Shown: positions 28,876 to 39,671, numbered from the stretch's first letter. The stretch is 64,000 nucleotides of DNA from Aminobacter anthyllidis (GCF_018555685.1 NZ_JAFLWW010000005.1:124001-188000), one strand, 5' to 3'. Numbers and translations: made by a program. Notes: a model not told the origin generated them from the letters alone.

Positions 28876-28883
28876 CCGCGGCC

Positions 28884-28913
28884 GGACCGGCGCCTCGGGG
28901 GAGGCGCCGGTCC
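28884..28913 (+). promoter_or_regulatory. 13-bp perfect hairpin between binding protein and permease genes
   Basis: GGACCGGCGCCTC (28884-28896) pairs perfectly with GAGGCGCCGGTCC (28901-28913) around GGGG. It starts 8 nt after the binding-protein stop and has no U-tract. It probably stabilises the binding-protein mRNA and attenuates read-through into the permease. Confidence 0.75.
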
Positions 28914-28984
28914 ACACCCTTAGCCCGCCCAGCCGCTTCGCCGCGGCCTTGTTGCCCCCGGTCTCTCCTGTGAGAAAGCTTGTC

Positions 28985-30726
28985 ATGTCCGTCGTCGCAA
29001 CATCCGTGTTGTCGAGGAGAGGCTTTTTGCGCTCCGAAACACTCGTTCCCATCATCCTGATCCTGATCGTCGGCATCCTCGTCATCGCGCCGCTGGTCAA
29101 GATCGTGCTGTCCACCCTGACCGTCGAAGGCCGTGATGCCTGGCAGGCGGTGCTTGCCTCCAAGATGTCCGAAAACCTGTGGTGGCGCCCGCTGTGGAAC
29201 ACCGTGCTGCTCGGTGTCGGCGTTGCCGCCGGCTGCATCCTGATCGGCGGCTTCCTTGCCTGGCTGGTGATGCTCACCGACGTGCCGGCGCCCCGGACCA
29301 TTGGCCTGCTTGCCACCATGCCGTTCATGATCCCGAGTTTTGCCGCGGCCCTTGCATGGGGCGCCTTGTTCCGCAACAGCCGGCTTGGCGGTTCCGTCGG
29401 CTTCTTCGAGGCCAATGGCTATATCGTTCCCGACTGGCTCGCCTGGGGCCTGGTGCCGACGCTGATCGTGCTGATTGCGCATTACTACTCGCTCGCCTTC
29501 ACCGTCATCTCGGCCGCCTTGAGTTCGATCGGCGCCGATCTTGTCGAGGCCGCCCAGGTCGCCGGCGCCAGGCGCTCGCGCATCTTCTTCGGCATCATCC
29601 TGCCGGTCGTCACCCCGGCACTGATCGCTGCGGCATCGCTGACCTTTGCCGGGGCCGTCTCCAACTTCGCCGCCCCTGCCCTGCTCGGCCTGCCGGTGCG
29701 CATGCAGACGCTGTCGACACGCCTGTTCGGTATGATCGAGACCGGCCAGACCGAGCGCGGTTTCGTCATCGCGCTTCTCTTGATCGTCGTCTCCGCCTCC
29801 TTCCTGTGGCTCGGCGAACGCCTTGTCGCCGGCCGCAAGAACTTCGTCACCGTCACCGGCAAGGGCGGCCGCACCAAGCGCTTCCCGCTCGGCAAGTGGC
29901 GCTGGCCGCTGTTCGCCGTTGCCGTGCTGCTCTGCCTGCTCACCACCTTCCTGCCGGCGCTGATCCTCACCGCATCCAGCTTCGCGCTGCAGAACGGCTC
30001 GCTGTTTTCCAACTGGACGACGCATTTCTGGATCGGTGAAGGCGGCACCGACATGGCGCAGGGCCAGGCCGGCATCTTCCGCAATCCGGTGTTGATCGAA
30101 GCTCTGTGGATGACGCTGAAGCTCGCCGTGACAGTGGCTGTCACCACCATGGCGCTCGGCCTGGCGCTGGCCCACACCATCGCCCGCAACAAGGGCACGG
30201 TTTTGGCAACGGTGCTCGGCCAGGTCTCGTTCACGCCGATCCTGATCCCCTCCATCGCCTTCGCCGCCGCCTACATCGCCCTGTTCGGCGCGCCCATCGG
30301 GCCGCTGCCATCGCTCTACGGCACCTTCCTGCTTCTGGTGCTCGCTGCCTCCGCCCACCTTTTGCCCTATGCGGTCCAGTCCGGCCGCTCGGTGCTCGGC
30401 CAGATCTCGGCCGACATCGAGGAAAGCGCCCGGCTGACCGGCGCCGGCTTCTTCCGCCGCATGGGCGCGATCATCATGCCGCTGGCCATCCGTGGCCTGC
30501 TGGCCGGCGCGCTGCTGGTCTTCGTCAAGATCGTGCGAGACCTGTCGCTGGTGGTGCTGCTGTTCACCTCGACCTCGCCGGTGCTCAGCATGCTTGCCTA
30601 TCGCTATGCCGCCGAAGGCTTCATGCAGTTCGCCAACGCCATCACCATGGTCATCCTCGTCCTCTGCGTCGTCGCCACGCTCCTGGCGCACCGCCTGCAG
30701 AACCGCGTCCAGAAGTGGAAATCCGC

Positions 30727-30730
<4 letters not shown>
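28985..30730 (+). CDS. AfuB/FbpB-type ABC transporter permease
   Basis: A 581-residue inner-membrane permease made of two tandem permease domains, each with about six hydrophobic segments and a cytoplasmic EAA-type loop (LVEAAQVAGARRSRIFFGIILP near residue 185; IEESARLTGAGFFRRMGAIIMP near residue 480). ATG at 28985 is preferred. GTG at 28970 and TTG at 28949 are in-frame alternatives. The fused architecture is usual for FbpB/AfuB. It overlaps the ATPase by 4 nt. Confidence 0.9.
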
Positions 30731-31820
<1,090 letters not shown>

Positions 31821-31821
<1 letters not shown>

Positions 31822-32426
31822 TGAGACTGGTAATGGTGCGCCATGGCGAGACCACCTGGAATGCCGAGCACAGGCTGCAGGGCCACGACAATGCGCCGCT
31901 GTCGCCGCGTGGCATCAAGCAGGTCCAGAGTTTCGCATCCTTCGCCAAGGCGATGGCGCCTGACCATGTCGTGGTCTCCGACCTTGGCCGGACGCGCCAG
32001 ACCGCCGGCCTGCTCGGCTATGGCGACGCACCGCTCGACCCGCGTCTGCGCGAGATCGACATGGGCAACTGGACCGGCCGCATCAAGCAGGAGCTCGAGG
32101 CCGAGCGACCGCACGAATATCTCGCTTGGCGCGCCGGCACCTTCACCCCCGACAGAGGCGAGCCATGGGCGGATTTCTGCGCCCGGATCGTCGAAGGCTT
32201 GCGCGACTGTTTGAGGAAGTGCAACGGCGACACGCTCGCCATCGTCCATGGCGGTGTCATCCGCGCTGCCTGCCACGCCTTCCTGGGACTGCCGCCGTCA
32301 CGCGTCGTGCCGGTGACGCCTGGTACCGCAACGATCCTGAGCTTCGATACGGCCGACGCCCCGACGGCACGGCTCGAAGCCTACAATATCGCGGCTGTGG
32401 CGCCCGATTTCGACGCACCGGACTGA
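31821..32426 (+). CDS. histidine phosphatase family protein
   Basis: A 201-residue phosphoglycerate-mutase-like phosphatase. The RHG motif with the phospho-accepting His is at R7-H8-G9, followed by TTWNAEHRLQGHDNAPLSPRG. The second catalytic His lies in AIVHGGVIRA. No signal peptide is visible, so it acts in the cytoplasm. Its start shares one base with the ATPase stop (TGATG), so it belongs to the transport operon and probably dephosphorylates the imported compound or its metabolite. The substrate is unknown. Confidence 0.9.
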
Positions 32427-32787
32427 GATCGCGCAAAGGAAATGATGCGGCTGCCTAGCCCCCCAGAGCAAGCCGCAATTTCCCCTCCAAGGGAAGGCGT
32501 AATAGCTAAGTGACTTAAAACCAATGCATACAGTATTGCAAAGAGATACCGGCTTCATACAATGTCAGCAAGGTGTAATTTCACGGCAAGTATCGAACCT
32601 CGCGCTTTTCCAAGGCAAAGAGGCGCGCTCAGGCCGGTTTGATCAAAGCCTCGTCCAAAAGCGTACAGGAAGCATCCCTGACGCTGCCTGCAAGCCGGAA
32701 TACCAAAAGCCCCTCCGTTCGCGCATGCGACCGGGCAGGTGACCATCGTCTAGTCCGATGAAAGACAGTGGCGGCTTGCGCCTACTG
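32427..32787. other. 361-bp intergenic region without a recognised gene
   Basis: Convergent gap between the histidine phosphatase and the cytochrome c gene. It is more AT-rich than its surroundings. A weak stem (GCGGCT at 32447-32452 with AGCCGC at 32471-32476, then AATTTC) may end the upstream unit. A 72-codon open frame inside (32524-32742) has no recognisable features or ribosome site. No RNA gene was recognised. Confidence 0.6.
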
Positions 32788-33183
32788 CTACTTCGACATC
32801 TCTTCGATGTAGGCGATCACATTGGCGATGTCGGCATCTTCCTTGAGACCAGCGAAAGCCATTTTGTTGCCCGGCACCTTCTCTTTCGGCGTCTTCATAT
32901 AGGCGGCGATGTTGGCCTCGTCCCACACGAGGCCACCGGCACCGGCCTGTTTCATGGCGTCGGAGTACTTGGCTTCGAAGCTCGGCAGCGTGCCCGCCGT
33001 GCGGCCGATGACACCATGCAGCGATGGGCCGACCTTGTTCTTGTCGACTGCCATGTCGTGGCAGGCCATGCATTTGGTGAAGACCTTCTTGCCGGCCGCC
33101 GCATCGCCCGCCGCATGAACCGGATTGGTGGCTAGAACCGAAGCTGCAAGAAGGGCTTGTACGCCCCATGCTGTCAGTCTCAT
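32788..33183 (-). CDS. periplasmic c-type cytochrome (class I)
   Basis: A 131-residue soluble cytochrome c with a cleavable signal (residues 1-24, QALLAASVLATNPVHA) and one heme site C38-M-A-C41-H42. The axial Met is in GNKMAF and the C-terminal helix is ANVIAYIEEMSK. ATG at 33183 follows AGGGAGA; an in-frame Met at 33306 was rejected because the signal peptide would be lost. It is a mobile electron carrier and may feed the heme-copper oxidase encoded about 2 kb away, although the two are not co-transcribed. Confidence 0.93.
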   Translation of the reverse strand: MRLTAWGVQALLAASVLATNPVHAAGDAAAGKKVFTKCMACHDMAVDKNKVGPSLHGVIGRTAGTLPSFEAKYSDAMKQAGAGGLVWDEANIAAYMKTPKEKVPGNKMAFAGLKEDADIANVIAYIEEMSK

Positions 33184-33427
33184 GGCTGTCTCCCTGGTCA
33201 GGCCGGCGCCTGGCGCCGACGCTGCCGATACTAGCGTTGCCTTTGCCAACGCACCATGCGCCATTCCGTTGCAGCCTTTGGAGCCAACACGCTGGAGGGG
33301 CGACAAGCGCCGCGATGGTTGCTATCATCCTTGCCGGTGCAGGTCGCGGTTTTGCGTGACCAGACACGCTGGACGGCAGCACCGCAAGCCGCGACCCGAA
33401 CCGGACCCGATCCCGGAGGAATGGTTC

Positions 33428-34270
33428 ATGGCAAATTTCCACGTCTACGCAGCAGGCACTGGCAGCAACGTCGAACAACCCGCCATACGTCGGATAGGGG
33501 TTGCGGATGTCTTCGACGCGCTTCGTCTGGGATTTGAAGATTTTTGGGACAAACCCTCACACTATGTCTTCTTATGCCTGATCTATCCGGTTGTCGGCGT
33601 GTTCCTGATCACATGGACCTCCGGCGGCAACGCGCTCCAGCTGATCTATCCGCTGGTCACCGGCTTCGCCCTGCTCGGACCGTTCGCTGCACTCGGCCTC
33701 TACGAGATCAGCCGCAGGCGGGAGCAACATCTCGACACGTCGTGGAAGCATGCCTTCGAGGTGAGGCAGTCGCCCGCCATGCCGGCCATCGCGGTCCTCG
33801 GCATCATGCTGATGGCGTTGTTCGTGGCCTGGCTGTTCACCGCGCAGGCGCTGTTCGCATGGCTCTATGGCGACACCGCACCGGCGAGCTACACCGCCTT
33901 CATCAACGACGTGCTGACCACCCAGCGCGGCTGGACGCTGGTCATCGTCGGCAACCTCGTCGGCTTGCTGTTCGCCCTTGTCGCGCTGAGCACCACTGTC
34001 GTCGCCTTCCCGCTGCTGCTTGATCGCGACATCGGCGCCTACGCCGCGGTCGAAACCTCGGCACGGGCGATCATGGCAAACCCGGTGCCGATGCTGCTCT
34101 GGGGCCTGATCGTTGCCGCCGGTCTGGTCCTGGGATCGATACCGCTGCTCGTCGGCCTGGCCATCGTGCTGCCGGTGCTCGGCCATTCGACCTGGCACCT
34201 CTACCGCAAGCTGATCGAACCGGCGCCCGCACCTGTGCCCGTCAAGAAGTCGCGCAAACGCGCAGCCTGA
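33428..34270 (+). CDS. DUF2189 domain-containing membrane protein
   Basis: A 280-residue inner-membrane protein with about six hydrophobic segments between residues 45 and 260 and a basic tail (KKSRKRAA). IRRIGVADVFDALRLGFEDFW at residues 21-41 and GPFAALGLYEISRRRE are DUF2189 hallmarks. ATG at 33428 follows GGAGGA. Family members often sit near cytochrome and oxidase genes in alphaproteobacteria, as here, but no function is established. It is divergent from the cytochrome c gene. Confidence 0.9.
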   Translation: MANFHVYAAGTGSNVEQPAIRRIGVADVFDALRLGFEDFWDKPSHYVFLCLIYPVVGVFLITWTSGGNALQLIYPLVTGFALLGPFAALGLYEISRRREQHLDTSWKHAFEVRQSPAMPAIAVLGIMLMALFVAWLFTAQALFAWLYGDTAPASYTAFINDVLTTQRGWTLVIVGNLVGLLFALVALSTTVVAFPLLLDRDIGAYAAVETSARAIMANPVPMLLWGLIVAAGLVLGSIPLLVGLAIVLPVLGHSTWHLYRKLIEPAPAPVPVKKSRKRAA

Positions 34271-34315
34271 ACTATCCCCGCCGCCGGCGTCCGGCCGTCG
34301 GCTCACCCCTCGATC

Positions 34316-34350
34316 GAAAAACTTCGCCCGCCCTGTTCAAGGGGCGGGCG
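34316..34350 (-). terminator. terminator of the YbaK gene
   Basis: On the minus strand CGCCCGCCC pairs with GGGCGGGCG (9 bp, 8-nt loop, 34325-34350), then AAG and a run of five T (34317-34321). It lies just after the deacylase stop in the convergent gap with the DUF2189 gene and may slow transcription from both sides. Confidence 0.75.
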
Positions 34351-34362
34351 CTTCAGTTGGCC

Positions 34363-34833
34363 TCACGCCGGGTGGCTGAAGCGGGCGACCCGTGCACCTT
34401 GCAACAGGTTGCGGAAGTCAGCGCCCGTGACATGCACCAGCGTCCTGTGGTCGCCGCCTTCGAAATAGACGTCGCCATCCGCGCCGAAGCTTTCGTCGAG
34501 GATGACAGGCACGTCATAGGCGGCACCCACCGGCGGCACGGCACCGATGTCGCAGTCGTTGAACAGCTGGCTGACCTCGTCTTCCGAGGCGAGCCCGAGA
34601 CGCTTGTCGATCACGTCCTGCAACGTGCTGAGCTCGACCCGGTGGCTGCTGGGAACCACCGCCAGCGCATAGCCCGTTTCATGGTGCAGCAGCACCGATT
34701 TGGCCAGCCTGCGGCCGGGGACGTGCGCCGCCTGCGCCGTCTGGCTGCTGGTCGAGGTCCGGTGATGGGCAACGGTATCGTAGTTGATACCCTTGCCGGT
34801 CAGGTAGTCTTCAAGTTTCCTTGCGATCGTCAT
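34363..34833 (-). CDS. YbaK/EbsC family aminoacyl-tRNA deacylase
   Basis: A 156-residue single-domain editing protein that hydrolyses mischarged tRNA. Blocks KSVLLHHETGYALAVVPSSHRVEL and GAVPPVGAAYDVPVILDES are typical of the YbaK/ProX superfamily, including the substrate-cavity Lys and the GxxPP motif. The start at 34833 (MTIARKLEDYL) follows AGAAGGACG. It stands alone between convergent and co-oriented genes. Which amino acid it clears cannot be told from sequence. Confidence 0.87.
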   Translation of the reverse strand: MTIARKLEDYLTGKGINYDTVAHHRTSTSSQTAQAAHVPGRRLAKSVLLHHETGYALAVVPSSHRVELSTLQDVIDKRLGLASEDEVSQLFNDCDIGAVPPVGAAYDVPVILDESFGADGDVYFEGGDHRTLVHVTGADFRNLLQGARVARFSHPA

Positions 34834-34927
34834 CGTGGGCGTCCTTCTGTTGGCATGGTGACGCATCGGAGAACGAGAAAGCTCATTCTCCTCCCATCAT
34901 TTTTCCTGTCAACGAAGAACGCATGCC

Positions 34928-34949
34928 GCCGGCCGAGCCGTCGGCCGGC
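34928..34949 (-). terminator. stem-loop at the end of the cox operon
   Basis: GCCGGCCGA and TCGGCCGGC form a 9-bp stem with a 4-nt loop, 14 bp downstream of the subunit IV stop on the minus strand. No T-run follows, so it may serve as a 3' boundary rather than a full intrinsic terminator. Confidence 0.45.
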
Positions 34950-34963
34950 CAAATTGCCCGTGC

Positions 34964-35347
34964 CTATTGCCCGGTGCCGAACGACAGTACCCGGGTGATT
35001 TCCGTATAGCGGGACTCGACCACCATGATCGCGACGAACACCAGGATCACCAGCGGCGGCACGATGATGGCGTAGCTCAGCGCCAGCCGCTCCCAGGCCA
35101 TGTGCATGAACACGGCGACGATCAGCCCGGCCTTGAGCATCATGAAGATCAGGATCAGGCTCCATCTGAGCATGCCCTGAAGAGCGAAATAATCGACCGC
35201 GTAAGAGCAGGCGCTGAGGATGAACAGCCAGCCCCAGACGACGAGATAGAGCTTGATCGGGTGCTGCTGCCCTTCGGCATGCGCCATTGCCGGAGCGGGA
35301 GCGGCATGTCCGTGCAGCCCGTGATCCTGCGCTTCTACCTGTGCCAT
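34964..35347 (-). CDS. cytochrome c oxidase subunit IV family protein
   Basis: A 127-residue membrane protein with a His-rich N-terminus (residues 1-30) and three hydrophobic segments (about 33-50, 60-80, 90-110). The block MLKAGLIVAVFMHMAWERLAL is typical of the prokaryotic COX4/CyoD-like subunit. It lies 9 bp after subunit III, as the last gene of the oxidase operon. It probably helps assemble the copper-B site. Confidence 0.87.
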   Translation of the reverse strand: MAQVEAQDHGLHGHAAPAPAMAHAEGQQHPIKLYLVVWGWLFILSACSYAVDYFALQGMLRWSLILIFMMLKAGLIVAVFMHMAWERLALSYAIIVPPLVILVFVAIMVVESRYTEITRVLSFGTGQ

Positions 35348-35356
35348 CGCTTCACC

Positions 35357-36079
35357 TCACCAAAGATAGAAGAACGCGAAAATGAACACCCACACCAGAT
35401 CGACGAAGTGCCAGTAGAGCCCCATGATCTCGACGCTCTCATACTGGCCCCGCCGGCTGGTGAAGAACCCCCGTTCGCCGGTCTCGTAGTCCCCGCGCCA
35501 GACCTTGCGCGCGACGATCAGAAGGAAGATCACGCCGATGGTCACGTGGGTGCCGTGGAAGCCGGTGATCATGAAGAAGGTCGAGCCGAACTGTGCTGCA
35601 CCCCACGGGTTCTCCCATGGCCGCACGCCCTCGCTGATCAGCTTGGTCCACTCGAAGGCCTGCATGCCGACGAAGGTGGCGCCAAGGGCTGCGGTCAACA
35701 ACATCAGGATCGCCGTCTTCCTGCGGTCGCGGCGGTAGCCGAAATTGACCGCCATCGCCATCGTGCCGGACGACGAGATCAGCACGAAGGTCATGATCGC
35801 GATCAGGATCAGCGGGATGTTCTGGCCGAACAGATGCAGGGCGAAGACCTCGCTCGGGTTCGGCCACGGCACGACAGTCGACATGCGCGCGGTCATGTAA
35901 GACAGCAGGAAGCAGCCGAAGATGAATGTGTCGCTGAGCAGGAAGATCCACATCATGGCCTTCCCCCAGGAGACACCCTTGAACGCCCGCTGGTCCGACG
36001 ACCAGTCTGCGATGAAGCCGCGCAGGCCCGGCGGCCGCGGCGCGGTGTGGTCGACATGTCCCAGCGTGGTTTCGGCCAT
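35357..36079 (-). CDS. ctaE: cytochrome c oxidase subunit III
   Basis: A 240-residue subunit III with five to six membrane segments. SYMTARMSTVVPWPNPSEVF, FEWTKLISEG and FFMITGFHGTHVTIGVIFL are family hallmarks, and the C-terminal ESVEIMGLYWHFVDLVWVFIF is the typical end. ATG at 36079 follows GAGGAGA; an in-frame Met at 36244 lies in the neighbour and was rejected. It is one of two subunit III genes in the operon, a feature also of Bradyrhizobium coxMNOP. Confidence 0.93.
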   Translation of the reverse strand: MAETTLGHVDHTAPRPPGLRGFIADWSSDQRAFKGVSWGKAMMWIFLLSDTFIFGCFLLSYMTARMSTVVPWPNPSEVFALHLFGQNIPLILIAIMTFVLISSSGTMAMAVNFGYRRDRRKTAILMLLTAALGATFVGMQAFEWTKLISEGVRPWENPWGAAQFGSTFFMITGFHGTHVTIGVIFLLIVARKVWRGDYETGERGFFTSRRGQYESVEIMGLYWHFVDLVWVFIFAFFYLW

Positions 36080-36090
36080 CCGCGTTCTCC

Positions 36091-36795
36091 TCAGCTCAGC
36101 AATTGGCGGCAGATGTCGACGAAGTCGGCGGCCCAGCCGGCCAGCACGGCAAACAGCACCAGCCACACGACGAGCAGCACGTGCCAGTACATGGCGCACA
36201 GTTCTGTCGTCAGTGTGAGCTTTGCCGGCCTTTCGCCGCGCCACGCCCTGACATTGGTTCGGCCAAGCACCAACAGCCCGCCTATGATGTGCAGGCCGTG
36301 CATCGCAGTGATCAGGTAGAAGAAGCTGACGGCCGGGTTCTCGGCGGCGAAGTAGCCGCCGGCGGCAAGGTCGCGCCAGGCCAGCAACTGCCCACCGAGG
36401 AACGCCACCGACGTCAGCGCGCCCACAAGCAAGGCAAGGCGCAGATTGTCGACCTGCCCCTTATGCGCGGCGACCACTGCACATTGCAGCGCCACGCTCG
36501 CCAGCAGCAGCATGCCGGTGTTGAGCCACAGCAGCCGCGGCATCGGCGCCGCCTGCCAGTCGGCGTAGACCATGCGCATGAAATAGGCGCTGATGAACAG
36601 CGCAAACAGCGCGCCGACGACAGCGAGAAACACTCCGAGGCCGAGCTTTGCCGGATGCAGCAGTGACGCTTCCGTCTCGGGAAAGGCATTGACCGGCCCT
36701 GCTTCCAGCCACGGCTTGGACATCAGCCGCTGGCGCGCCAGCCACCAGCCGGCGACCGCGGTGACCAAAGCGAGGAAGATCAGGATGGCGCTCAT
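36091..36795 (-). CDS. cytochrome c oxidase subunit III-like protein
   Basis: A 234-residue membrane protein of the heme-copper oxidase subunit III family, more divergent than its neighbour. It has about six segments, FFYLITAMHGLHIIGGLLVL in the middle and LCAMYWHVLLVVWLVLFAVL at the end, where the typical YWHFVDxVW block is modified to YWHVLLVVW. It starts inside the last codons of subunit I (ATGA at 36792-36795). It corresponds in position to the second subunit III of coxMNOP-type operons. Confidence 0.88.
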   Translation of the reverse strand: MSAILIFLALVTAVAGWWLARQRLMSKPWLEAGPVNAFPETEASLLHPAKLGLGVFLAVVGALFALFISAYFMRMVYADWQAAPMPRLLWLNTGMLLLASVALQCAVVAAHKGQVDNLRLALLVGALTSVAFLGGQLLAWRDLAAGGYFAAENPAVSFFYLITAMHGLHIIGGLLVLGRTNVRAWRGERPAKLTLTTELCAMYWHVLLVVWLVLFAVLAGWAADFVDICRQLLS

Positions 36796-38564
36796 GCCGG
36801 CCCGCCTTGCGTTGCCGGACCCGGATCGTTCTGGGCGATGAAATCCTCAGCTGCGCCTGGTACCGAGTAGTCATAGGCCCAGCGGTAGACGACGGGCAGT
36901 TCCTTGCCGAAATTGCCATGCGGCGGTGGTGTTCCCGCCGTCTGCCATTCCAGCGTCGTTGCCCGCCATGGATTGTCGCCCGCTTCCTTGCCGTGGCGGA
37001 TGCTCCAGAACAGGTTGAACAGGAACACCAGCTGGGCGAAGCCGACGGTCAGTGCTGCGACGGTGATGAACTCGTTCAGCGTATGCACCGACGGCGGGAT
37101 GAAGGCCGTGTCGCCGAGCTCGGGATAACGCCGGGGAACGCCGACCAGCCCGACATAATGCATCGGGAAGAAGATCAGATAGGCGCCGATGAAGGTGACC
37201 CAGAAGTGGAACCGGCCCATCCACTCGTTGAGCATCCGGCCGGTCATCTTGGGATACCAGTGATAGACCGCGCCGAAGACGACCATGATCGGCGCCACGC
37301 CCATCACCATGTGGAAATGGGCAACGACGAACATGGTGTCCGACAATGGCACGTCGACGACGACGTTGCCCAGGAACAGCCCGGTAAGCCCGCCATTGAC
37401 GAAGGTGACGATGAAGGCGAGCGCAAACAGCATCGGGATGGTCAAATGGATATCGCCGCGCCACAGGGTCAGCACCCAGTTATAGACCTTGATCGCCGTC
37501 GGTACGGCGATGATCAGGGTGGTGGTGGCAAAGAAGAAGCCGAAATAGGGATGCATGCCCGAGACATACATGTGGTGCGCCCAGACCACGAAGGACAGCG
37601 CGCCGATGCCGACGATCGCCCACACCATCATGCGGTAGCCGAAGATGTTCTTGCGCGCATGGGTGCTGATCAGGTCAGAGACGATGCCGAAGGCCGGCAG
37701 CGCCACGATGTAGACCTCTGGATGGCCGAAGAACCAGAACAGGTGCTGGAACATGATCGGGCTGCCGCCATTATGCGGCGACTGCTCGCCCATCTCGACG
37801 ATCGCCGGCATGAAGAAGCTCGAGCCGATGGCGCGGTCGAACAGCATCATCACGCAGGCGACGAACAGGGCAGGGAAGGCCAGCAGCGCCATGACGGTGG
37901 CGGTAAAGATGCCCCACACCGTCAGCGGCAGCCGCATCAGCGTCATGCCGCGCGTGCGCCCCTGCAGCACGGTCACGACATAGTTGAGACCGCCCATGGT
38001 GAAGCCGATGATGAACAGGATCAGCGACACCAGCATCAGGATGATGCCCGGTCCCGTGCCGCCTGGCGTGCCCGAAAGGATCGCCTGCGGCGGATAGAGC
38101 GTCCAGCCGGCACCCGTCGGCCCGCCGGGCGCGAAGAAGCTTGCCACCAGCACCAGCACGGCGAGCAGGTAGATCCAGTAGCTCAGCATGTTGACATAGG
38201 GAAACACCATGTCGCGCGCGCCGACCATCAGCGGGATCAGGTAGTTGCCGAAACCGCCGAGGAACAGGGCCGTCAACAGGTAGATGACCATGATCATGCC
38301 GTGCATGGTCATGAACTGGTAATAGGCCTCGGGCGTGATGAAATCGAAGGTGCCGGGAAAGCCGAGCTGCAGCCGCATCAGCCACGACAGCACCAGCGCG
38401 ACGAGCCCGATGGCAAGTGCGGTGCCCGAATACTGGATGGCGATGACCTTGGCGTCCTGCGAGAAGACATATTTCGTCCACCAGCTGTGCGGATGGTAGA
38501 GCTCCATCTCGCCCACTTCCGCTGGCGGGATGAGGTCTGCTCCGTGAGGCGTGACATCGACCAT
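36792..38564 (-). CDS. ctaD: cytochrome c oxidase subunit I
   Basis: The 590-residue catalytic subunit of an aa3-type oxidase, which reduces oxygen to water and pumps protons. Twelve membrane helices are expected. The low-spin heme His is in MTMHGMIMVIYL, the copper-B ligands in WFFGHPEVY and WAHHMYVSGM, and the heme a3/a ligands in VVAHFHMVMG. It starts MVDVTPHGADLIPP at 38564, 69 bp after subunit II. The operon order II-I-III-III-IV resembles the alternative coxMNOP oxidase of rhizobia. Confidence 0.96.
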   Translation of the reverse strand: MVDVTPHGADLIPPAEVGEMELYHPHSWWTKYVFSQDAKVIAIQYSGTALAIGLVALVLSWLMRLQLGFPGTFDFITPEAYYQFMTMHGMIMVIYLLTALFLGGFGNYLIPLMVGARDMVFPYVNMLSYWIYLLAVLVLVASFFAPGGPTGAGWTLYPPQAILSGTPGGTGPGIILMLVSLILFIIGFTMGGLNYVVTVLQGRTRGMTLMRLPLTVWGIFTATVMALLAFPALFVACVMMLFDRAIGSSFFMPAIVEMGEQSPHNGGSPIMFQHLFWFFGHPEVYIVALPAFGIVSDLISTHARKNIFGYRMMVWAIVGIGALSFVVWAHHMYVSGMHPYFGFFFATTTLIIAVPTAIKVYNWVLTLWRGDIHLTIPMLFALAFIVTFVNGGLTGLFLGNVVVDVPLSDTMFVVAHFHMVMGVAPIMVVFGAVYHWYPKMTGRMLNEWMGRFHFWVTFIGAYLIFFPMHYVGLVGVPRRYPELGDTAFIPPSVHTLNEFITVAALTVGFAQLVFLFNLFWSIRHGKEAGDNPWRATTLEWQTAGTPPPHGNFGKELPVVYRWAYDYSVPGAAEDFIAQNDPGPATQGGPA

Positions 38565-38633
38565 GCGTTCACCTGTTGCTCTTGCCTCTGGCTTTCGCGG
38601 TGAGGCCGCTTTCGAGCGGTCGCGCCGTGTCTC

Positions 38634-39479
38634 CTATTCCATCGCCGCCACGGCTTTCGCCTGGTCGGCAAGCGCACCCACCTTGGCCGGGCCGGTCAGC
38701 TGGGCGAATGTCGACTGCTGCTGCAGCCAGCTCGTGTAGTCCTGTTCGGTGTCGACCATGACGATGCCGCGCATGAAACCGTGTCCGGTGCCGCAGAGTT
38801 CCGCGCACAGCACTTCGAAGGTGCCCGTCCGTGTCGGGGTGAACCAGAAATAGGTGACCATGCCCGGCACCATGTCCATCTTGGCGCGGAACTCGGGCAC
38901 GTAGAAATCATGCAGCACGTCGATTGAGCGCAGCAGCATCTTGACCGGCTTGTCGATCGGCAGATGCAGGTCGGCCGCCTCGACCACGACATCGTCCTGG
39001 CCGTTGGGATCTTCGGGATTGATGCCGAGCGGATTGTCGGCATTGATCAGCCGGGCATTCGACGTGCCGAGCTTGCCGTCAGCACCTGGCAGCCTGTAGC
39101 TCCATTGCCATTGCTGGGCGACGACCTCGACCTCGGTTGCATCCTTGGGCACGGTGACGAACTGCTTCCAGACATAGAGGCCCGGCGCCAGCATCGCCGC
39201 CACGCCGACCGCCGTCACCAGTGTCAGCCAGGATTCGAGCTTCCTGCTTTCGGGTTCATAGGCGGCCTTCTGCCCTTCCTTGTGGCGGAAGCGGTAGACG
39301 CAGTAGGCCATGAACAGGACAACTGCCGAGAACACGGCGCCGGTAATCCAGAAAGTCGCAACAAGAGTGCTGTCGATGTAGCCCCAGTTGGAGGCTATCG
39401 GCGTCCACCACCACGGGCTCAGCGCATGAAACAGCACCGAGCCTACGACAACAAGAACGAGTACGAGCGCTATGGCCAT
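38634..39479 (-). CDS. ctaC: cytochrome c oxidase subunit II
   Basis: A 281-residue subunit carrying the CuA electron-entry site. Hydrophobic segments lie at residues about 3-20, 40-63 and 88-105, then a periplasmic cupredoxin domain with CuA ligands in C-AEL-C-GTG-H-GFM and an upstream His in DVLHDFYVPEF. There is no fused cytochrome c domain, so a separate cytochrome c is needed. ATG at 39479 follows GGGAGGAC; an upstream in-frame Met at 39539 was rejected. It is the first gene of the operon. Confidence 0.94.
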   Translation of the reverse strand: MAIALVLVLVVVGSVLFHALSPWWWTPIASNWGYIDSTLVATFWITGAVFSAVVLFMAYCVYRFRHKEGQKAAYEPESRKLESWLTLVTAVGVAAMLAPGLYVWKQFVTVPKDATEVEVVAQQWQWSYRLPGADGKLGTSNARLINADNPLGINPEDPNGQDDVVVEAADLHLPIDKPVKMLLRSIDVLHDFYVPEFRAKMDMVPGMVTYFWFTPTRTGTFEVLCAELCGTGHGFMRGIVMVDTEQDYTSWLQQQSTFAQLTGPAKVGALADQAKAVAAME

Positions 39480-39671
39480 CCTCTGTCCTCCCCGGCATTC
39501 CGGGGGACGCTGTCCCAGCAGGAAGGCCAGCCGCATCATAGCTTGATTTGGCGCGGAAATACTAGGGGATCAGGACGGTTGCAGGTTGCGTCATGTTCGC
39601 GCGGCCACTTGTGGCTGCGGAAACTCTTGCGCAAACGGCTTTATGCTGTTGAGTGCGAAGTCAAACGAAGT

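Noticed and set aside
28820-30691. Open frame of about 620 codons opposite the AfuB-type permease
   Set aside because: The translation is Gly/Glu/Arg/His-rich low-complexity sequence, as expected for the reverse strand of hydrophobic membrane codons.
32524-32742. 72-codon open frame in the 361-bp gap after the histidine phosphatase gene
   Set aside because: No ribosome site, no recognisable features and no family pattern.
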